Source: Eudromia elegans (lineage: Eukaryota; Chordata; Aves; Tinamiformes; Tinamidae). Taken from it: a stretch of 64,000 bases of DNA. Positions within the stretch are counted from its first letter, which is position 1. Every line of letters begins with the position of its first letter. The stretch covers positions 3,705,761-3,769,760 of the forward strand of contig PTEX01000012.1 in assembly GCA_003342815.1 (NCBI GenBank), written 5' to 3'. The position numbers and the translations under genes were made by a program. Under the pieces are notes generated by a model. It worked only from the letters and a program-made list of their open reading frames with translations. It was not told where the DNA came from and ran no database searches. Below are positions 53,337 through 64,000 of this stretch, in pieces.

Positions 53337-53735
53337 ACAGAATCACAGAATCCCAGAATGGTTGAGGTTGGAACGGACTTGTAGAGATCATCTAGTCCAA
53401 CCCCCTGCTCCAGCAGGAACCCCTACAGCACGGGGCACAGGGTGGCATTCTGGCAGGTTTGGAAGATCTCCAGAGAAGGAGACTCCACAACCTCTCTGGG
53501 CAACCTGTTCCAGGGCTCCATCAGCCTCACAGGAAATAAGTTCTTTCTCACCTGGAGATGAAACTTCCTGTGTTTCATTTTAAAACCATTGCCCCTTATC
53601 CACTAGCCACTACAGAGAACAGTTTAGCCTCCTCCTCCCTACAATCATACCTCAGGAATTTGTACACATTGATTAGATCTCTTCTCATCCTTCTCTTCTC
53701 TAGGCTAAACAGGCCCTCCATTAGCTCAAAAAGTT
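53337..53735 (-). mobile_element. CR1 LINE 3' fragment (minus strand)
   Basis: Read on the minus strand, this is a 5'-truncated CR1: the ORF2 C-terminus, the LCPVL-stop ending, the short 3' UTR (ctccagcagggg, gatgatctctacaagtcc) and an ATTCTGTGATTCTGT-like end at the left boundary. The ending matches the 44.26 kb copy, so the same subfamily is likely. Its right boundary abuts plus-strand CR1 sequence, making a tail-out inverted pair with the element that ends at 55.47 kb. Confidence 0.92.
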
Positions 53736-53754
53736 TGGACTAGATGGTTTGGTT

Positions 53755-53907
53755 AGGTTAGTGGACAGTGGGGTGGCTCAAGAACTGGCTGGATGTCAGA
53801 GCTCAGAGGGCTGTGATAAACTACAGCCTGGTCAGCCTCACCTCCATCCCTTGAAAAGTGATGGAGTAGTTCATCCTAGAGACCATTGCTAGACATGTGA
53901 AGGAAAA
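53755..53907 (+). pseudogene. CR1 ORF2 fragment, rearranged (5' part of interrupted copy)
   Basis: The plus strand encodes two CR1 reverse-transcriptase segments in one frame but in the wrong order. GWLKNWLDVRAQRAVI (53771-53818) normally lies just before the INGA/PQG block. It is fused directly to NYSLVSLTSIP and ILETIARHVKEK (53819-53907), which normally precede it by about 100 residues. Two in-frame stops interrupt the second segment. The fusion point is a shared Asn codon, suggesting template switching or a microhomology-mediated rearrangement. The fragment ends where the minus-strand CR1 begins at about 53908. Confidence 0.75.
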
Positions 53908-54450
53908 GAATCATAGAACTGTTAAGGTTGGAAGGGACCGTTAGAGATCATCTAGTCCAACCCTCCTGCACACGCAGGGTCGCCTAGAGCACGTGGCAAA
54001 GGATTGCTTCCAAGTGAGTTTTGAAGATCTCCAGAGAAGGAGACTCCACAACCTCTCTCAGTAATGTGTTCCAGTGCTCTGACACTGATCAAGTCCATTC
54101 TCAGCCTTCTCTTCTTCAGGCTGAACAGGCCCAGGTCTCCCAGCCTTTCCTCACAAGGGAGATGGTCCAGGCCCCTGATCATCCTCATATACCTGCATTG
54201 GACCAACTTCAGCAGCTCCTCTCAACATCTCTCTTGAACTGGGGAGCCCAGAACTGGACTCAGTACTCCAGATGTGACCAGGGCTGAGTAGAGTGGGGCG
54301 AGTGTCTCCCTCAACCTGCTGGAGCGTTCCTCTTAATGCACCCCAGGATCCCATTGGCCTTCTTGGCCACAAGGGCACTCCTGCCTCATAGTCAACTTGT
54401 CATCTACCATGAGGTTCCTCTCTGCAGAGCTGCTGCTCTCCAGAAGGTTA
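53908..54450 (-). mobile_element. CR1 LINE inserted within a plus-strand CR1
   Basis: A minus-strand, 5'-truncated CR1 of about 540 bases. The left edge is the 3' end (aatcatagaactgttaaggttgg). Next come the UTR (gatcatctagtccaaccctc) and, on the minus strand, the ORF2 C-terminal region (YMRMIRGLDHLPCEERLGDL, then LGLFSLKKRRLR), with frameshifts. The right edge falls at about 54450, where the host copy resumes. The flanking host pieces are both plus-strand CR1, so this copy landed in an existing CR1 and is younger than it. Confidence 0.85.
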
Positions 54451-55468
54451 AACCTTGGGTGATGATAAATGGGGCTGAGTCTAGTTGGAAACCTGGGGCC
54501 AATGATGTACCCCAGGGTTTCAGTACTTGTTCATCAGTGACTTATATGAGGGGACAGAGTGCACCCTGAACAAGCTTGCAGATGATACCAAACTGGGTGG
54601 AGCAATCGACACTCCAGAGGGCTGTGCTGCCTTTCAGAAGGACCTAGACAGGTTGAAGAGTTGGTCAGAAAGGAACCTCATGAGGTTGAACAAGGACAAG
54701 TGCAGGGTCCCGCACCTGGGCAGGAATAACCCCATGCACCAGTACAGATTAGGGGCTGACCTGCTGGAAAGCAGCTCCATGGAGATGGATTTGGGAGTCC
54801 TGGCTAAGTTAACCATGAGCTAGCAATGTGCCTTCGTGGCCAAAAAGGCCAATGGGATCCTGGCCTACATCCGCAGGAGCGTTGCCAGGAGGTGAAGGCA
54901 GGGGATCCTGCCCTTCTACTCAGCTCTGATGAGGCCTCGCCTGGAATATTGGGTGCAGTTCTGGGTTCCTCAGTACAAAAGGGACGTGGAGCTTCTAGAG
55001 AGGGTCCAGTGTAGAGTAACAAAGATGATTAAGGGACTGCAACATCTCACTCATGAGAAAAGACTAAGCAAGGTGAGCCTGCTTAGCCTGGAGAATAGAA
55101 GACTGAGAGGAGATCTGATTAATACATATAAGTATCTTAGGGGAGAATGTAAAAAGGATGGGGCCAAACCCTTCTCAGTGGTGGCCAGTCAAGGGGTCAT
55201 TTCAAGAGGTATTGGGTACAAATTAAAACACAGGAAGTTCCATCTTCACATGAGGAAGAACTTCTTTACTGTGAAGGTGTCAGAGCCCTGGAACAGGCTG
55301 CCCAGACAGCTTGTGAAGCCTCCCTCTTTGAGGAGCTTCAAAACCCACCTGGATGTGATCCAGTAAAACATGCTGTAGGTGTCCCTGCTTGAGCAGGCAG
55401 AGGGGGAGAGGGAGTGGACTAGATGATCTCTAGATGTCCCTTGCAGTCTCAACCATTCTGTGACTCCT
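54451..55468 (+). pseudogene. CR1 ORF2 reverse transcriptase, C-terminal half, decayed
   Basis: This is the downstream part of a plus-strand CR1 LINE. The non-LTR reverse transcriptase would copy element RNA at a nicked target. MINGAESSWKPGANDVPQGF is followed by a small deletion and frameshift near 54515-54527. After that, one frame runs from 54527 to 55366, broken only by a TAG (54821-54823) and a TGA (54893-54895). The catalytic (F/Y)ADD box is present as LADD at 54575-54586. The thumb and C-terminal landmarks follow in order: ALMRPRLEYWVQFW, ENRRLRGDLI, RKNFFTVKVSEPWNRLP and RSFKTHLDVIQ. The 3' UTR and a degenerate tail end at about 55468. The copy cannot make a working protein. Confidence 0.93.
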
Positions 55469-55497
55469 GAACTGAGGTATCCATTCTTTTTTCCAGA

Positions 55498-55513
55498 TTT
55501 TTTTTTTTTTTTT
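55498..55513 (+). repeat. Poly(T) tract (16 T)
   Basis: Homopolymer about 30 bases downstream of the CR1 3' end. CR1 does not end in poly(A), so the tract is probably unrelated to it. Confidence 0.95.
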
Positions 55514-56794
55514 GTGACTTTTCTTAGGGACCAGAGGTCTTCCTGGAGTTGAATAGCATGTTCTATTCTCTCTTAATTGAGTGCCTCAGCACATGGGTTC
55601 AACACTTGTTTTAACACATGGATATTGACATCCAAGCTGTACAGTTTAAAAGGGAACTGCCCCATCTGGTGACTGTATTACCTTGTAACTTGGAAATTAT
55701 CTTTGATACTGGGCAATGAAAGCTAAGGGAGTCCTAGAAGGTGGGTTTGCTAATTCCATCAGAAAACCTTAAAATAGACAAAAAGAGAGTAGACTATTAA
55801 AAATTTTGATTTAAAGTAAATGTGACTTACTAAATAACTCTAAATAAAATATGACAAGACCAAACTGCTTTGGACTCACTAAGAATCTCCTCCTACATGA
55901 TCAGTTGAAGAAATGAGCACATCCTGATCACTAAAAGACCTACCCAGATTCAAATGCTGAACTTTTTTAAAGTATTTTAGTATCCCATAGGAAGATTTCA
56001 GCAACATCTTCAGCTCACAAGTATATCATCTGATGATGTATGGGCAGCAAATTCATCAGTTGTATGAACGTGTTCACAGATTCAGAAACTCCTTAATGAG
56101 GACAGACAACTTACATGAAATTATATGACAGAGTTTGTTCGTTATTTTTTTTTTCCATAATACATACATGCCTTAATCTGGACTTCAACATCCGGTGCAT
56201 TATTATGCCGTTCCTGTCTACCTGTAACTCTTTTCTACCTATTATAGCCACAGTAATTCACTGCATCATGACGCATATCTGATGTTCGTTCACTTGGATT
56301 TTCCTGCTCTTCAGTGGTACCTTTTGAAACAGATTCACTCTCTCTGGAAGAAAGAAGTGTAATTGGCCACATTTTGTGTCAGCAGATAGGTTGCTTATTG
56401 AAAAATATTCCTTAGAAAATCTATACCATATCCAGATAGAAGGTAATTTTTCAGAGCACTTAATATTCTAAGGATATTTTATTTTCTGAAAATACTACTC
56501 TATATTTTTATAGCTGCCCACTAATTCCAGCACTGACATTCTGGCTGCTAGCAAATTCAAGGTACTATTATGAAAGTATCTCTGAAGTTCAAGGTTGTCT
56601 CTCTTATAAAACAAGCAGCAGATTTAAGAATTAAGCATATAGACATCATACCTGTACTGCTAAAACTCAAACAAGATTTTGGATATTTTGAAACTTGTTC
56701 AGTCTTGAGAAATAAGGCTAAGGTGAAATTATTGTCTTCAGACACCCATTGAAGTGTATAGAGAAGACATAGACAGACTCTTCTTGGAGATATG
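55514..56794. other. Non-coding DNA, nothing recognised
   Basis: AT-rich, short ORFs only. A weak CTCF-like GCCCCATCTGGTGA occurs near 55.66 kb but does not match well enough to list. Confidence 0.6.
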
Positions 56795-57060
56795 CAGTAG
56801 TATGACAAGAGGAAACAGACAAAAGCTGCTACAAGGGAAATTTCAAACAAAATTTTTTTAAAAATCACTATGAAGGTGGTAAAACTCCAGAATAGGTGGC
56901 CCACACAGGCTGGGGAGTCTTAATGCTTGTGGGCTTTCAAAACTTGACTGAAGAAGACTCTGATCAACTGATCTACTTGGACCTTATTTGAGAGGGAATC
57001 TGGACCAAATGACCTTGAGAGATCGCTTCCAAACTATATTATTCTCAGAGTCTGTGAATC
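56795..57060 (+). mobile_element. Old CR1 LINE 3' fragment
   Basis: A diverged plus-strand CR1 tail. It contains aagggaaatttcaaac, then ctatgaaggtggtaaaactcc, gaataggtggcccacacaggctgggg, ctgatctacttggacctt, ggaccaaatgaccttgagag and a final attattctcagagtctgtgaat. The order matches the CR1 ORF2 end and 3' UTR, but with many substitutions and indels. It is older than the 44 kb copy. The left edge is approximate. Confidence 0.78.
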
Positions 57061-57084
57061 AGAACTTCTATGAGTACTTTTGCT

Positions 57085-57134
57085 AAACCATACAATTGCT
57101 TCAGTGAAACCACACAATTGCTTCAGTGAAACCA
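57085..57134. repeat. 22-bp tandem duplication
   Basis: Two copies, period 22 bases, of a unit containing ACAATTGCTTCAGTGAAACC. One base distinguishes the overlapping parts. Confidence 0.9.
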
Positions 57135-57885
57135 GTGGTGTCTGTGAGGATTAAAGTGATGATGGTGAAGACAGGAGAAGAAAATCTGTAGCCCCACTCA
57201 TTAATCACTAATTGTGACTCTTTCATGCTTCTCAAGGACTCATCCACCATGCTACTACTTTGTTACAGAGGTAGGTGCAGATACAGCCTTCATTCTGAGA
57301 AACCTCATTCCTGAACTGTGCCTAAGTCGATCACTCAGCAAAACAGATTCTACATTTTTTAACTTTTATTTATTTATTCAAAGCCACTATGACCAGAAGA
57401 ACAACTTACTGTGCAGAATTCCTCAGTACAGAAAATATCTGCCACATTCTTTATAAAATGCAAATCCTATTCACTATGAGTAATTAGCCATCAAGGTTTT
57501 AACTGAAGACTGCTTGTAAAATAATTTTCATTTCAGTTCCTTGTCAGCATACTTTTGAGGCTGACATCAAAGTTATTAAAAATTCCACACAAGAAACAAA
57601 ACACTGTTTCAACCACTGAAAGAACAATACAGAATAATACAGAAGCACAAGACATCTGAGAGGCTTATTATTTGTCACTGTGACATGCTATGTCATGGCA
57701 AGCATCATGGCCCCTCATAGCTTCACCATATCAGCAGCAAATTTTACCCTTAGTCTGTCTGGACAAATACTTTGTAGTAACATTAGTTGCTAGCTTTAGA
57801 TTAAAAGTCTGGAAGAATGCAGAGCTGCTGTGGAATGTTTCTACATACTTCCTGAAGATATGGACATAGCAATTAAATTTAATTG
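57135..57885. other. Non-coding DNA, nothing recognised
   Basis: AT-rich sequence with no identifiable feature. Confidence 0.6.
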
Positions 57886-59269
57886 TGAGGGTGTGTGATT
57901 ATGAATATGGAAAGGCAGAGGAACAATGACATTCAGTCAGAGAAAGGGACACCCTCTCCTAGCCTCAACTGGTGTGAGGCTCAGTCCTATGGGCCAGGGT
58001 GAAACCCGTTAGGATGAGGCAGATGAGACAACAGGAGACTCTATCCCAACTGTATGGGGTTTATGTCAGTGGTATGGGATACATTATAGGATACAAGGGA
58101 AGAGCATTTGGGGATTGCGCTTCTTATGGCTTATTATGGGGTGTTTAGGGGAGGAACCAAAGAAGGGAAAAGGAAGGATTGAGGTGATCTGGGAAAAAGT
58201 AAGTGTGGAGAAATAGAGGCATAAGGAGCTAAAAAGGGGCCATAAAAATACACACAGGCAGCTGGAGTGCTTATCTGGCCATACCCTATGTCTTATCAGC
58301 ACAGCCTGTTACCCTATTCAGCTCAATTTCTGAATATTTTCTTGGGTGAGGATCTCAGTTCTGCATGCACATGTGTGTGTGGACACCTAAGCGCTAGTTA
58401 CTTAAGCAACTGGGGAGATCTGAGAGCATGCATATTGACTGGATGTGCATGTTAGCCTGTAAACTCCAGAGAGCATCAAGCCTGGCTAGCCAAGGAGCAG
58501 GAGATGTGGCAGAGGAGCCAGGAACTGAAGTAGCAATAAGCCTGGGCTGGATACTGCAGGTTTAAGCAGCAAGTCTAAGTCAACAACTCAGTCATGGCAG
58601 ACTGTGGGGCCTGGGTTTTGCCTACTCTAAGCTACCATAAGTCTGGCATGGGCTATCATATGTCTGGATCAGAGAGACCATTTTGACCCACTGCCGGGTT
58701 TGTACGTCTGTGCCTGAGGAAACTGAGCAACCAGTGGATGCAGGGCCAACTACTGGGCAGACTGTATGTCTAAGCTACTGTAGTGGGGGCACAGTCTATC
58801 TGTGCCTGGGGGTCTGCCCATGTGAGTGTCAGAGTACCATTACCTGGAGCAGGACCTTGGGGCCTGCATGGCTAGCTGCCAGCAGCTGAGGAGACCTGGT
58901 AATACGGGGCCAGCTAAAGGATAAACTGAATGTTTGGTCAGTTCCTGGAAGGATTCATATATAAATATATGCATATATGTTTTCAACTTATGGGTTTTTC
59001 ATCCTGATCAGCCAGAAAAGGGAACAAGATGAAGCTTCTGCTGCTGCTGTTTACATTTGCATGAGTGCTTTACGTCATGTTGAGTTGATCTGTGCGGTCA
59101 GCTGTGTGCATATGTATAGATGTTTGCGTACACATCTGCCTAACTGGGAATACGTGTTCTGCCTTGGTACTGACCGGACCTGAGGACATGGAGTTGCAGC
59201 AGCCCCACCTCTGTTGGGCTGAAGGATTCAGCTACTGCTAACACTGACTATGTCCTTCTCACTTCTTCA
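57886..59269 (+). mobile_element. Probable solo LTR-like interspersed repeat
   Basis: Composition changes sharply here: the block is GC- and G-rich, has no open frame and stands out from both flanks. It can be bounded by TG (57886) and CA (59269). Five-base flanks AATTG and AATAG match at 4 of 5 positions, as expected of an aged target duplication. A TATA-like CATAAAAATAC lies near 58243. From general familiarity it resembles avian ERVL-type LTRs, but I cannot name the family. No gag, pol or env reading frame adjoins it, so a solo LTR is most likely. Boundaries, strand and class are tentative. Confidence 0.42.
58631..58671. repeat. 21-bp imperfect tandem repeat inside the LTR-like block
   Basis: GCTACCATAAGTCTGGCATG is followed by GCTATCATATGTCTGGATCA with a 21-base period. 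A third, weaker echo (GTCTAAGCTACTGTAG) lies about 100 bases downstream. Confidence 0.7.
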
Positions 59270-61465
59270 AATAGTAATTCCTAACCAGCTTGCAAACCTG
59301 TAACTAGAGTAACCCAAGAGTTGTCTGGAATATTGTCATCCTTAGTGCATGTCCAGGTTTCATAATTTGTCCTGGAGCCTTGAGTTCAGACTTGGCAGCA
59401 TGCCACCAAATGAAACAGTATGAATATTCAGTATGTTTGTCATGCATGAAAGACTCCTTTAACATCCAAACGTTATGTTTTAATGTTTCATACAGTGCAG
59501 TTCCTTCCTTCACATGCAGAGCAATGAGTGAACTTTTGGAGAGATGCTTCACCAGAGTCAATTAGTGACACACTGCTGAAAGTGGTTTTGTTATCTGGAG
59601 AAATGCTGCTTCCAGACAGAAGATATCGACTTCTTTTCACTTAAGAACACTCAGACCCCACTCCACCTTTCGCATTTGTCCTCTGCTTTGCCACTTTGTG
59701 AAAGACATGTCCACAGTAGAAATGCAAGAGGCATACTTTGCTGCTAAGAGGTCAGCTTTCCCACATATTCCCCCGCCACACTATGGGTCATGGCATCATT
59801 ATTTTTGACTCTTTGCCTTGTTCACTGTGAGCGCTGTGTGCACTGTGAGCAGAGGATGTTGAAACATTTCTCGGTAGTTACACAACCAGTTTGCATTAGC
59901 AACAAGAGCAGAAGAAATGCTGGCGAGTCAGTCCATCTGGGTTAACAGAGGGTTTTGTTAGGTAACCAATATATACACTGTCTATCAAGTCTGAATTTAT
60001 GTGATTTATTTTTGATTTGTATCGATGTATTTACAATCTGGCATTCATTCTTTTAAGCATTGCTGATTAACCAGAGCAGCTACTTACAGGGGGGAAAAAA
60101 AAAGTTAGTTTCTTGTTTTATTTTTATTGCTTCCTTTACCACAGCCAGATTTCTTAAAGTGTAGTGGTCTAATCTTGACATTGCTACCACTTTTATAAGT
60201 AAAAGTGCCTTTCATTTCCTAGAGTCACTTTAAAAAAATCTCTAAACTGGGTTTAAACATAAACTGTGTTTAAGCAAATAAGTAAACATAATGTCAGTGT
60301 ATAAACAGTTCAAATGAAGATATTTTCCCTGATCTGTTACTCCATTTGAAATCTAACTGTCCATGCTCACTGCAAAAGCAAGTGGCATCTTCCATTTCTG
60401 ATTTTACTTCTAACAGTCAGGAGCTGTTTCCTGAGCAGTTGTCTTCCATTGGTACTAACTGTCTAGTAGGCTTTGTCATTCGTATAAGCTCTCTGTCCTA
60501 GCTATCGTTTAGCACAGTTCCCCTGTGTTAGGACTCCTGCCAAGGACAAAGTTAAAACTCAAAGTAAGGAAATCTGAACAGAAACTTGGGGCACATGGTT
60601 TAGTGATCATTACTGTCAGAGATCAGTCTTGGGCTTCACCTTAGACAAAACAGAGCAGCCACTAAGGTTTCTCATGTGTTTTAAAATGAAAAAACCATCA
60701 CAGATGTTCCCAGTGTTACCAAAAAGTAAACTGCATGATTTAAATTATTTTATAGACTCCATCCCCTACCTCTTCGTTGTAGAGGAACTCATCCAAGGAG
60801 TGTTAGAAAAGGTCCCAGGGAAAGTATATTTCATACTAATGCCTGCAAAAGATAGTAAGTTCTTTGGAGAACTGTATGTGTCCTTTCTGAAGACTCAAGT
60901 CCCATAACATATGCACAAACAAATACGAATGTATTCAATAATATTAGTATTTTTAACAACATTCATCACCAAGCACAGCATTTTCCTACCACTTCCTAAA
61001 TCCTTCAAGGCTGATATGCACAGTATTGACAAGCCACAAGGAAAACAGTAGAGATTTGAATATAATAGGATACTTAATGGAGGATAAACTCTATTCCTTC
61101 AAAATAAATTCTTAAAAAGTCTAATTGATACCTTAGGTTGTGTCAGAGAAAGACTCTGTGAAGGACAGTCAGTCATGCTGCAGTACAAATGTATGACTTC
61201 TTCCTTGAGAAGGGGATCTTGCAGAGCTAAAAATTTTTGCTAGGGGTGCATGAGACCAGAGCACGTTATTTTGTGATTAGCCTTTTCTGAAGTCAGTATG
61301 AACAGCTGTTTAGCAATATTGGTGACATAGAATCCTTTAAAATAATTATTTGTAAGGCTGTAACATGAAGGACTTCTTGATTCTTTGTGAATGTCATGTG
61401 AAAAACACCAACCTTTCTTGCACATATTTCTGGCATGGGAATTATAAAAACATATACTCTTCAGG

Positions 61466-61481
61466 AAAAAAAAAAAAAAAA
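61466..61481 (+). repeat. Poly(A) tract (16 A)
   Basis: Homopolymer with no retrogene or SINE body upstream. Confidence 0.95.
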
Positions 61482-62119
61482 CTCTTCATTTTCATCAAAC
61501 ATTTTTAGGCACTTGTCAGCAGAATCTGTGCCTCCATGTTTGCATCTATACAGACAAGTGCCTCCTGCAAATGTATTATCTTCTCTGACACAATGTGCTC
61601 AACTGGCTCTCTGATACTGATAGTAATTTAGGGAGCAGTGTGGCCCCGAGTTTTATACACACCACAAGACACTTCACAGCCTGGTTTGTCAAGCCATTAT
61701 TGAAAAGGCTCTGAAAGATACTGTTCTATCCTCATAACCTGGCACTGTGTGAGTAATAAAATGGCTAGGCAGCAGCAAAGGCATATTTGACTTTTGAGCT
61801 GCCTACATTCTGAAATAATTTAGAAATACTACAAAAGAGGACAGCGTCATTTCACCCACTGTGCAGCTCTCTCCAGCAAAAGGACCTCTTGAGCACCCTC
61901 CACAAGCATTCTCCTTGTATTAAGTGGTAGGGCTTCTCAGCTGAGATGACTAGTTCTGACATTAGAGATGTTGTAAGGAGGCACGAGATGGGCCCCTTTA
62001 CAACAACCTGGAGTTGTCCTGGCTGGTAATCAGAACAGAAAACCAGGTGAATAGGAAAGATCAGCTCTAAAGCAAGGAGTGGTTTATGTCTTTCACTGTT
62101 TGCTCACTTTAGCTCCAAC

Positions 62120-62290
62120 AATAAAAGAAAGATATAGCTTTGGTGCTCATTAATTATTTATTATCAGCTACCCGCACCTCTGAACTATTCCTGCAGCAGC
62201 AGCCACTATGCATTTATGGTAATTTATCAGGCACAGATGCTTTCAAATTCCCTCTAAAGCCATAAACAGGGATGCCAGATGTCCAGCTAA
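62120..62290. promoter_or_regulatory. Candidate regulatory block with homeodomain sites
   Basis: A palindromic ATTAATTA (62149-62156), a CATTTATGG and a TAATTTATC lie within about 80 bases, next to otherwise complex, repeat-free sequence. The texture is typical of developmental non-coding elements, but conservation cannot be assessed here. Confidence 0.15.
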
Positions 62291-64000
62291 GTTAGAGAAG
62301 CCTTGATTTATTTGAACAGATTTTTCTCTTTAAAAGGCCTAACATACAAATTCTGGGTGAGATAGGCGAACATACCCTGAAATATTAAAAAAAAGAAAAG
62401 AACAACAAAAAGTCAGAAGTTTGTTTGATGTCCAACCATGTGGTTAGTGAAATAAAGACATACGGAAAAGCATAAACACCACTTTTTATAGCAATTTTGC
62501 TACTGTGGATTCTCACTAGAGCTCCTTCCGCTTAACTTTCTTTTGCAGTTTGCAGTCATATACTTGCATCCTAAAGAGGCAAGCAGCTGTCATTATCCTC
62601 TATATGGAACTGATACTGCAAAATGGAATCTGCCTCATTTCTGTTCCTTTCCATTATTTTGCTTTCTGTGGAACATTATAATTCAGAAAATTATGGATAC
62701 CTACCCATCCCACTGCAATCCCGGAGGCCTTTTATGGGACAAAAATATCTGCAGTCCAGAAGAGAAGGATATCACACAAACATCCCCACAGATTTTACTG
62801 CAGGATTTTTCCATTCATGTGCCTGCTCTTGCTTATTTTCAAAGTACATTTCTATTTCCAGGTCAGGGCATTGATGTTGTTAGAAGTTCTTCAGCTTGAA
62901 ATGTTCAGACTCCCTAGAAATACAAGTTTAGGTCAAAAGGCCGAGCCTGAGACCTATTGATATAAATGAAAGTATGTGTACTGAGCTCTGAATTAGGGTA
63001 TATATGTTGTGTGAATGCTTCAGCAGTCATCTTGGGCCTGGGTGGGAGATGCTCCTACAGTGGTTTTCCTACAAGCCAAATTCTTTCTTTCCTGTTGAGA
63101 TTATAAACATGATCTAAAGTAGGTAATAATTTTGAAGCATGAGGGTCTTTCTCTTTTTCTCTTTTTTGTATGGATTTCCTTTGGGAAACAAGTGAAAGGA
63201 ATAAAACAGAAATCAAAAAACATCCTAATTTTAAAAGCCAAATGTTTATATGGATGACATGTCAAAATGAAGCCAGAAAGTAGTGCACCACACTTGCTAA
63301 TTAATCCCCTTGGAAAGCAAACACTTACCAGGTAGTGACACAGTGAATAAAGCCAACAGCTCATTTAGTGCAAGCTCAGGTGGATGTGCACACATACCAT
63401 TGAACCATACAGATACATTACAAACGAAACAGCAAACTTATGACCTTCATGTAGAAAGGACAATCACCAAAAAACAAAAACAAAGGGAAAGAAGGAATGT
63501 ATTCTTTTTCATTTCCTATCTCTTCTTTCCGCTTTTTTTCTGAGACATTCTGATAGGCTGGAGGAGTCCTGTTGACCCTCTTCATACCACCTCCCTACTG
63601 CTACCCATGTTAGGCCACTGTGTTTGTTAGTGATGGTGCATTTTAGATCTTTAAAGCACAGAAGAGACACACTAGTAGACAATGATAGAAAAGATTTTCT
63701 CCCTTATTAAAGTAATAAAAAAAATAAAGGAATTGCAATTTCAGAAAAAGGAAGAAAGTCAGACTTCAAAGTAAGGAAGTACGCAAAATATGGATGTTCT
63801 AAAACTAAGTTCATCAGTCCGAGGTAAAAATGACTCCTTCTGGATATCTCTGAGTCACAGATATCTAGATTTTGAGAAGGCACTCAAAAAAAGTATCATA
63901 TTCTCTTACACTGGTCTTGTACCCTTGATTGTGCGCTTCTGGAAACTGTCAGTGACGGGATGCTAAACCAAACGAATCCATAGTCTACCTCTGTGCCACT

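Larger units (their letters stand above)
59270..64000. other. Non-coding DNA, mostly unique-looking
   Basis: AT-rich sequence without recognised genes. It includes A16 at 61466-61481 and a homeodomain-site-rich block near 62.15 kb, listed separately. The 92-codon ORF at 60629-60907 and the 118-codon ORF at 62543-62899 resemble nothing known. Confidence 0.55.

Noticed and set aside
1-64000. tRNA, rRNA and known microRNA genes
   Set aside because: No cloverleaf A/B-box pattern, rRNA segment or familiar microRNA seed with a hairpin arm was seen on reading. A tRNAscan or Infernal run would be decisive.

Overview
The window is AT-rich vertebrate nuclear DNA, almost certainly from a bird. The main evidence is the set of CR1 LINE fragments. 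Most show CR1 3' ends, some with the usual 8-bp tail, and one cluster still carries recognisable reverse-transcriptase reading frame. Intergenic or intronic sequence is long, ORFs are short, and simple repeats are scattered throughout. A 39-N gap at 1458-1496 shows that this is a draft assembly. The species cannot be named from the sequence alone.

Layout. From 1 to about 44 kb the window is mostly unique-looking non-coding DNA. It is punctuated by a (AC)n run (6.86 kb), small CR1 remnants (5.14 kb and 22.82-23.26 kb), and a 17-unit GATG microsatellite (34.7 kb). A better-preserved CR1 3' end lies at 44.26 kb, flanked by a short direct repeat. Between 47 and 52 kb there is a duplicated composite microsatellite, a long pyrimidine tract and a long purine tract. 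The densest mobile-element region is 53.3-55.5 kb, where plus- and minus-strand CR1 fragments are nested. An old CR1 follows at 56.8-57.1 kb, and then an LTR-like interspersed repeat at about 57.89-59.27 kb. The remainder to 64 kb is again unique-looking non-coding DNA.

No protein-coding host gene, rRNA, tRNA or known small RNA gene could be identified with confidence. The only recognisable protein-coding matter is the decayed CR1 ORF2. A few ORFs have protein-like composition, and some lie next to plausible splice signals (about 2.7-3.0, 9.3-9.5 and 12.1-12.3 kb on the minus strand; 25.35 kb on the plus strand). They are listed as low-confidence candidate exons of unknown identity. The window is best read as part of a gene desert or a large intron.
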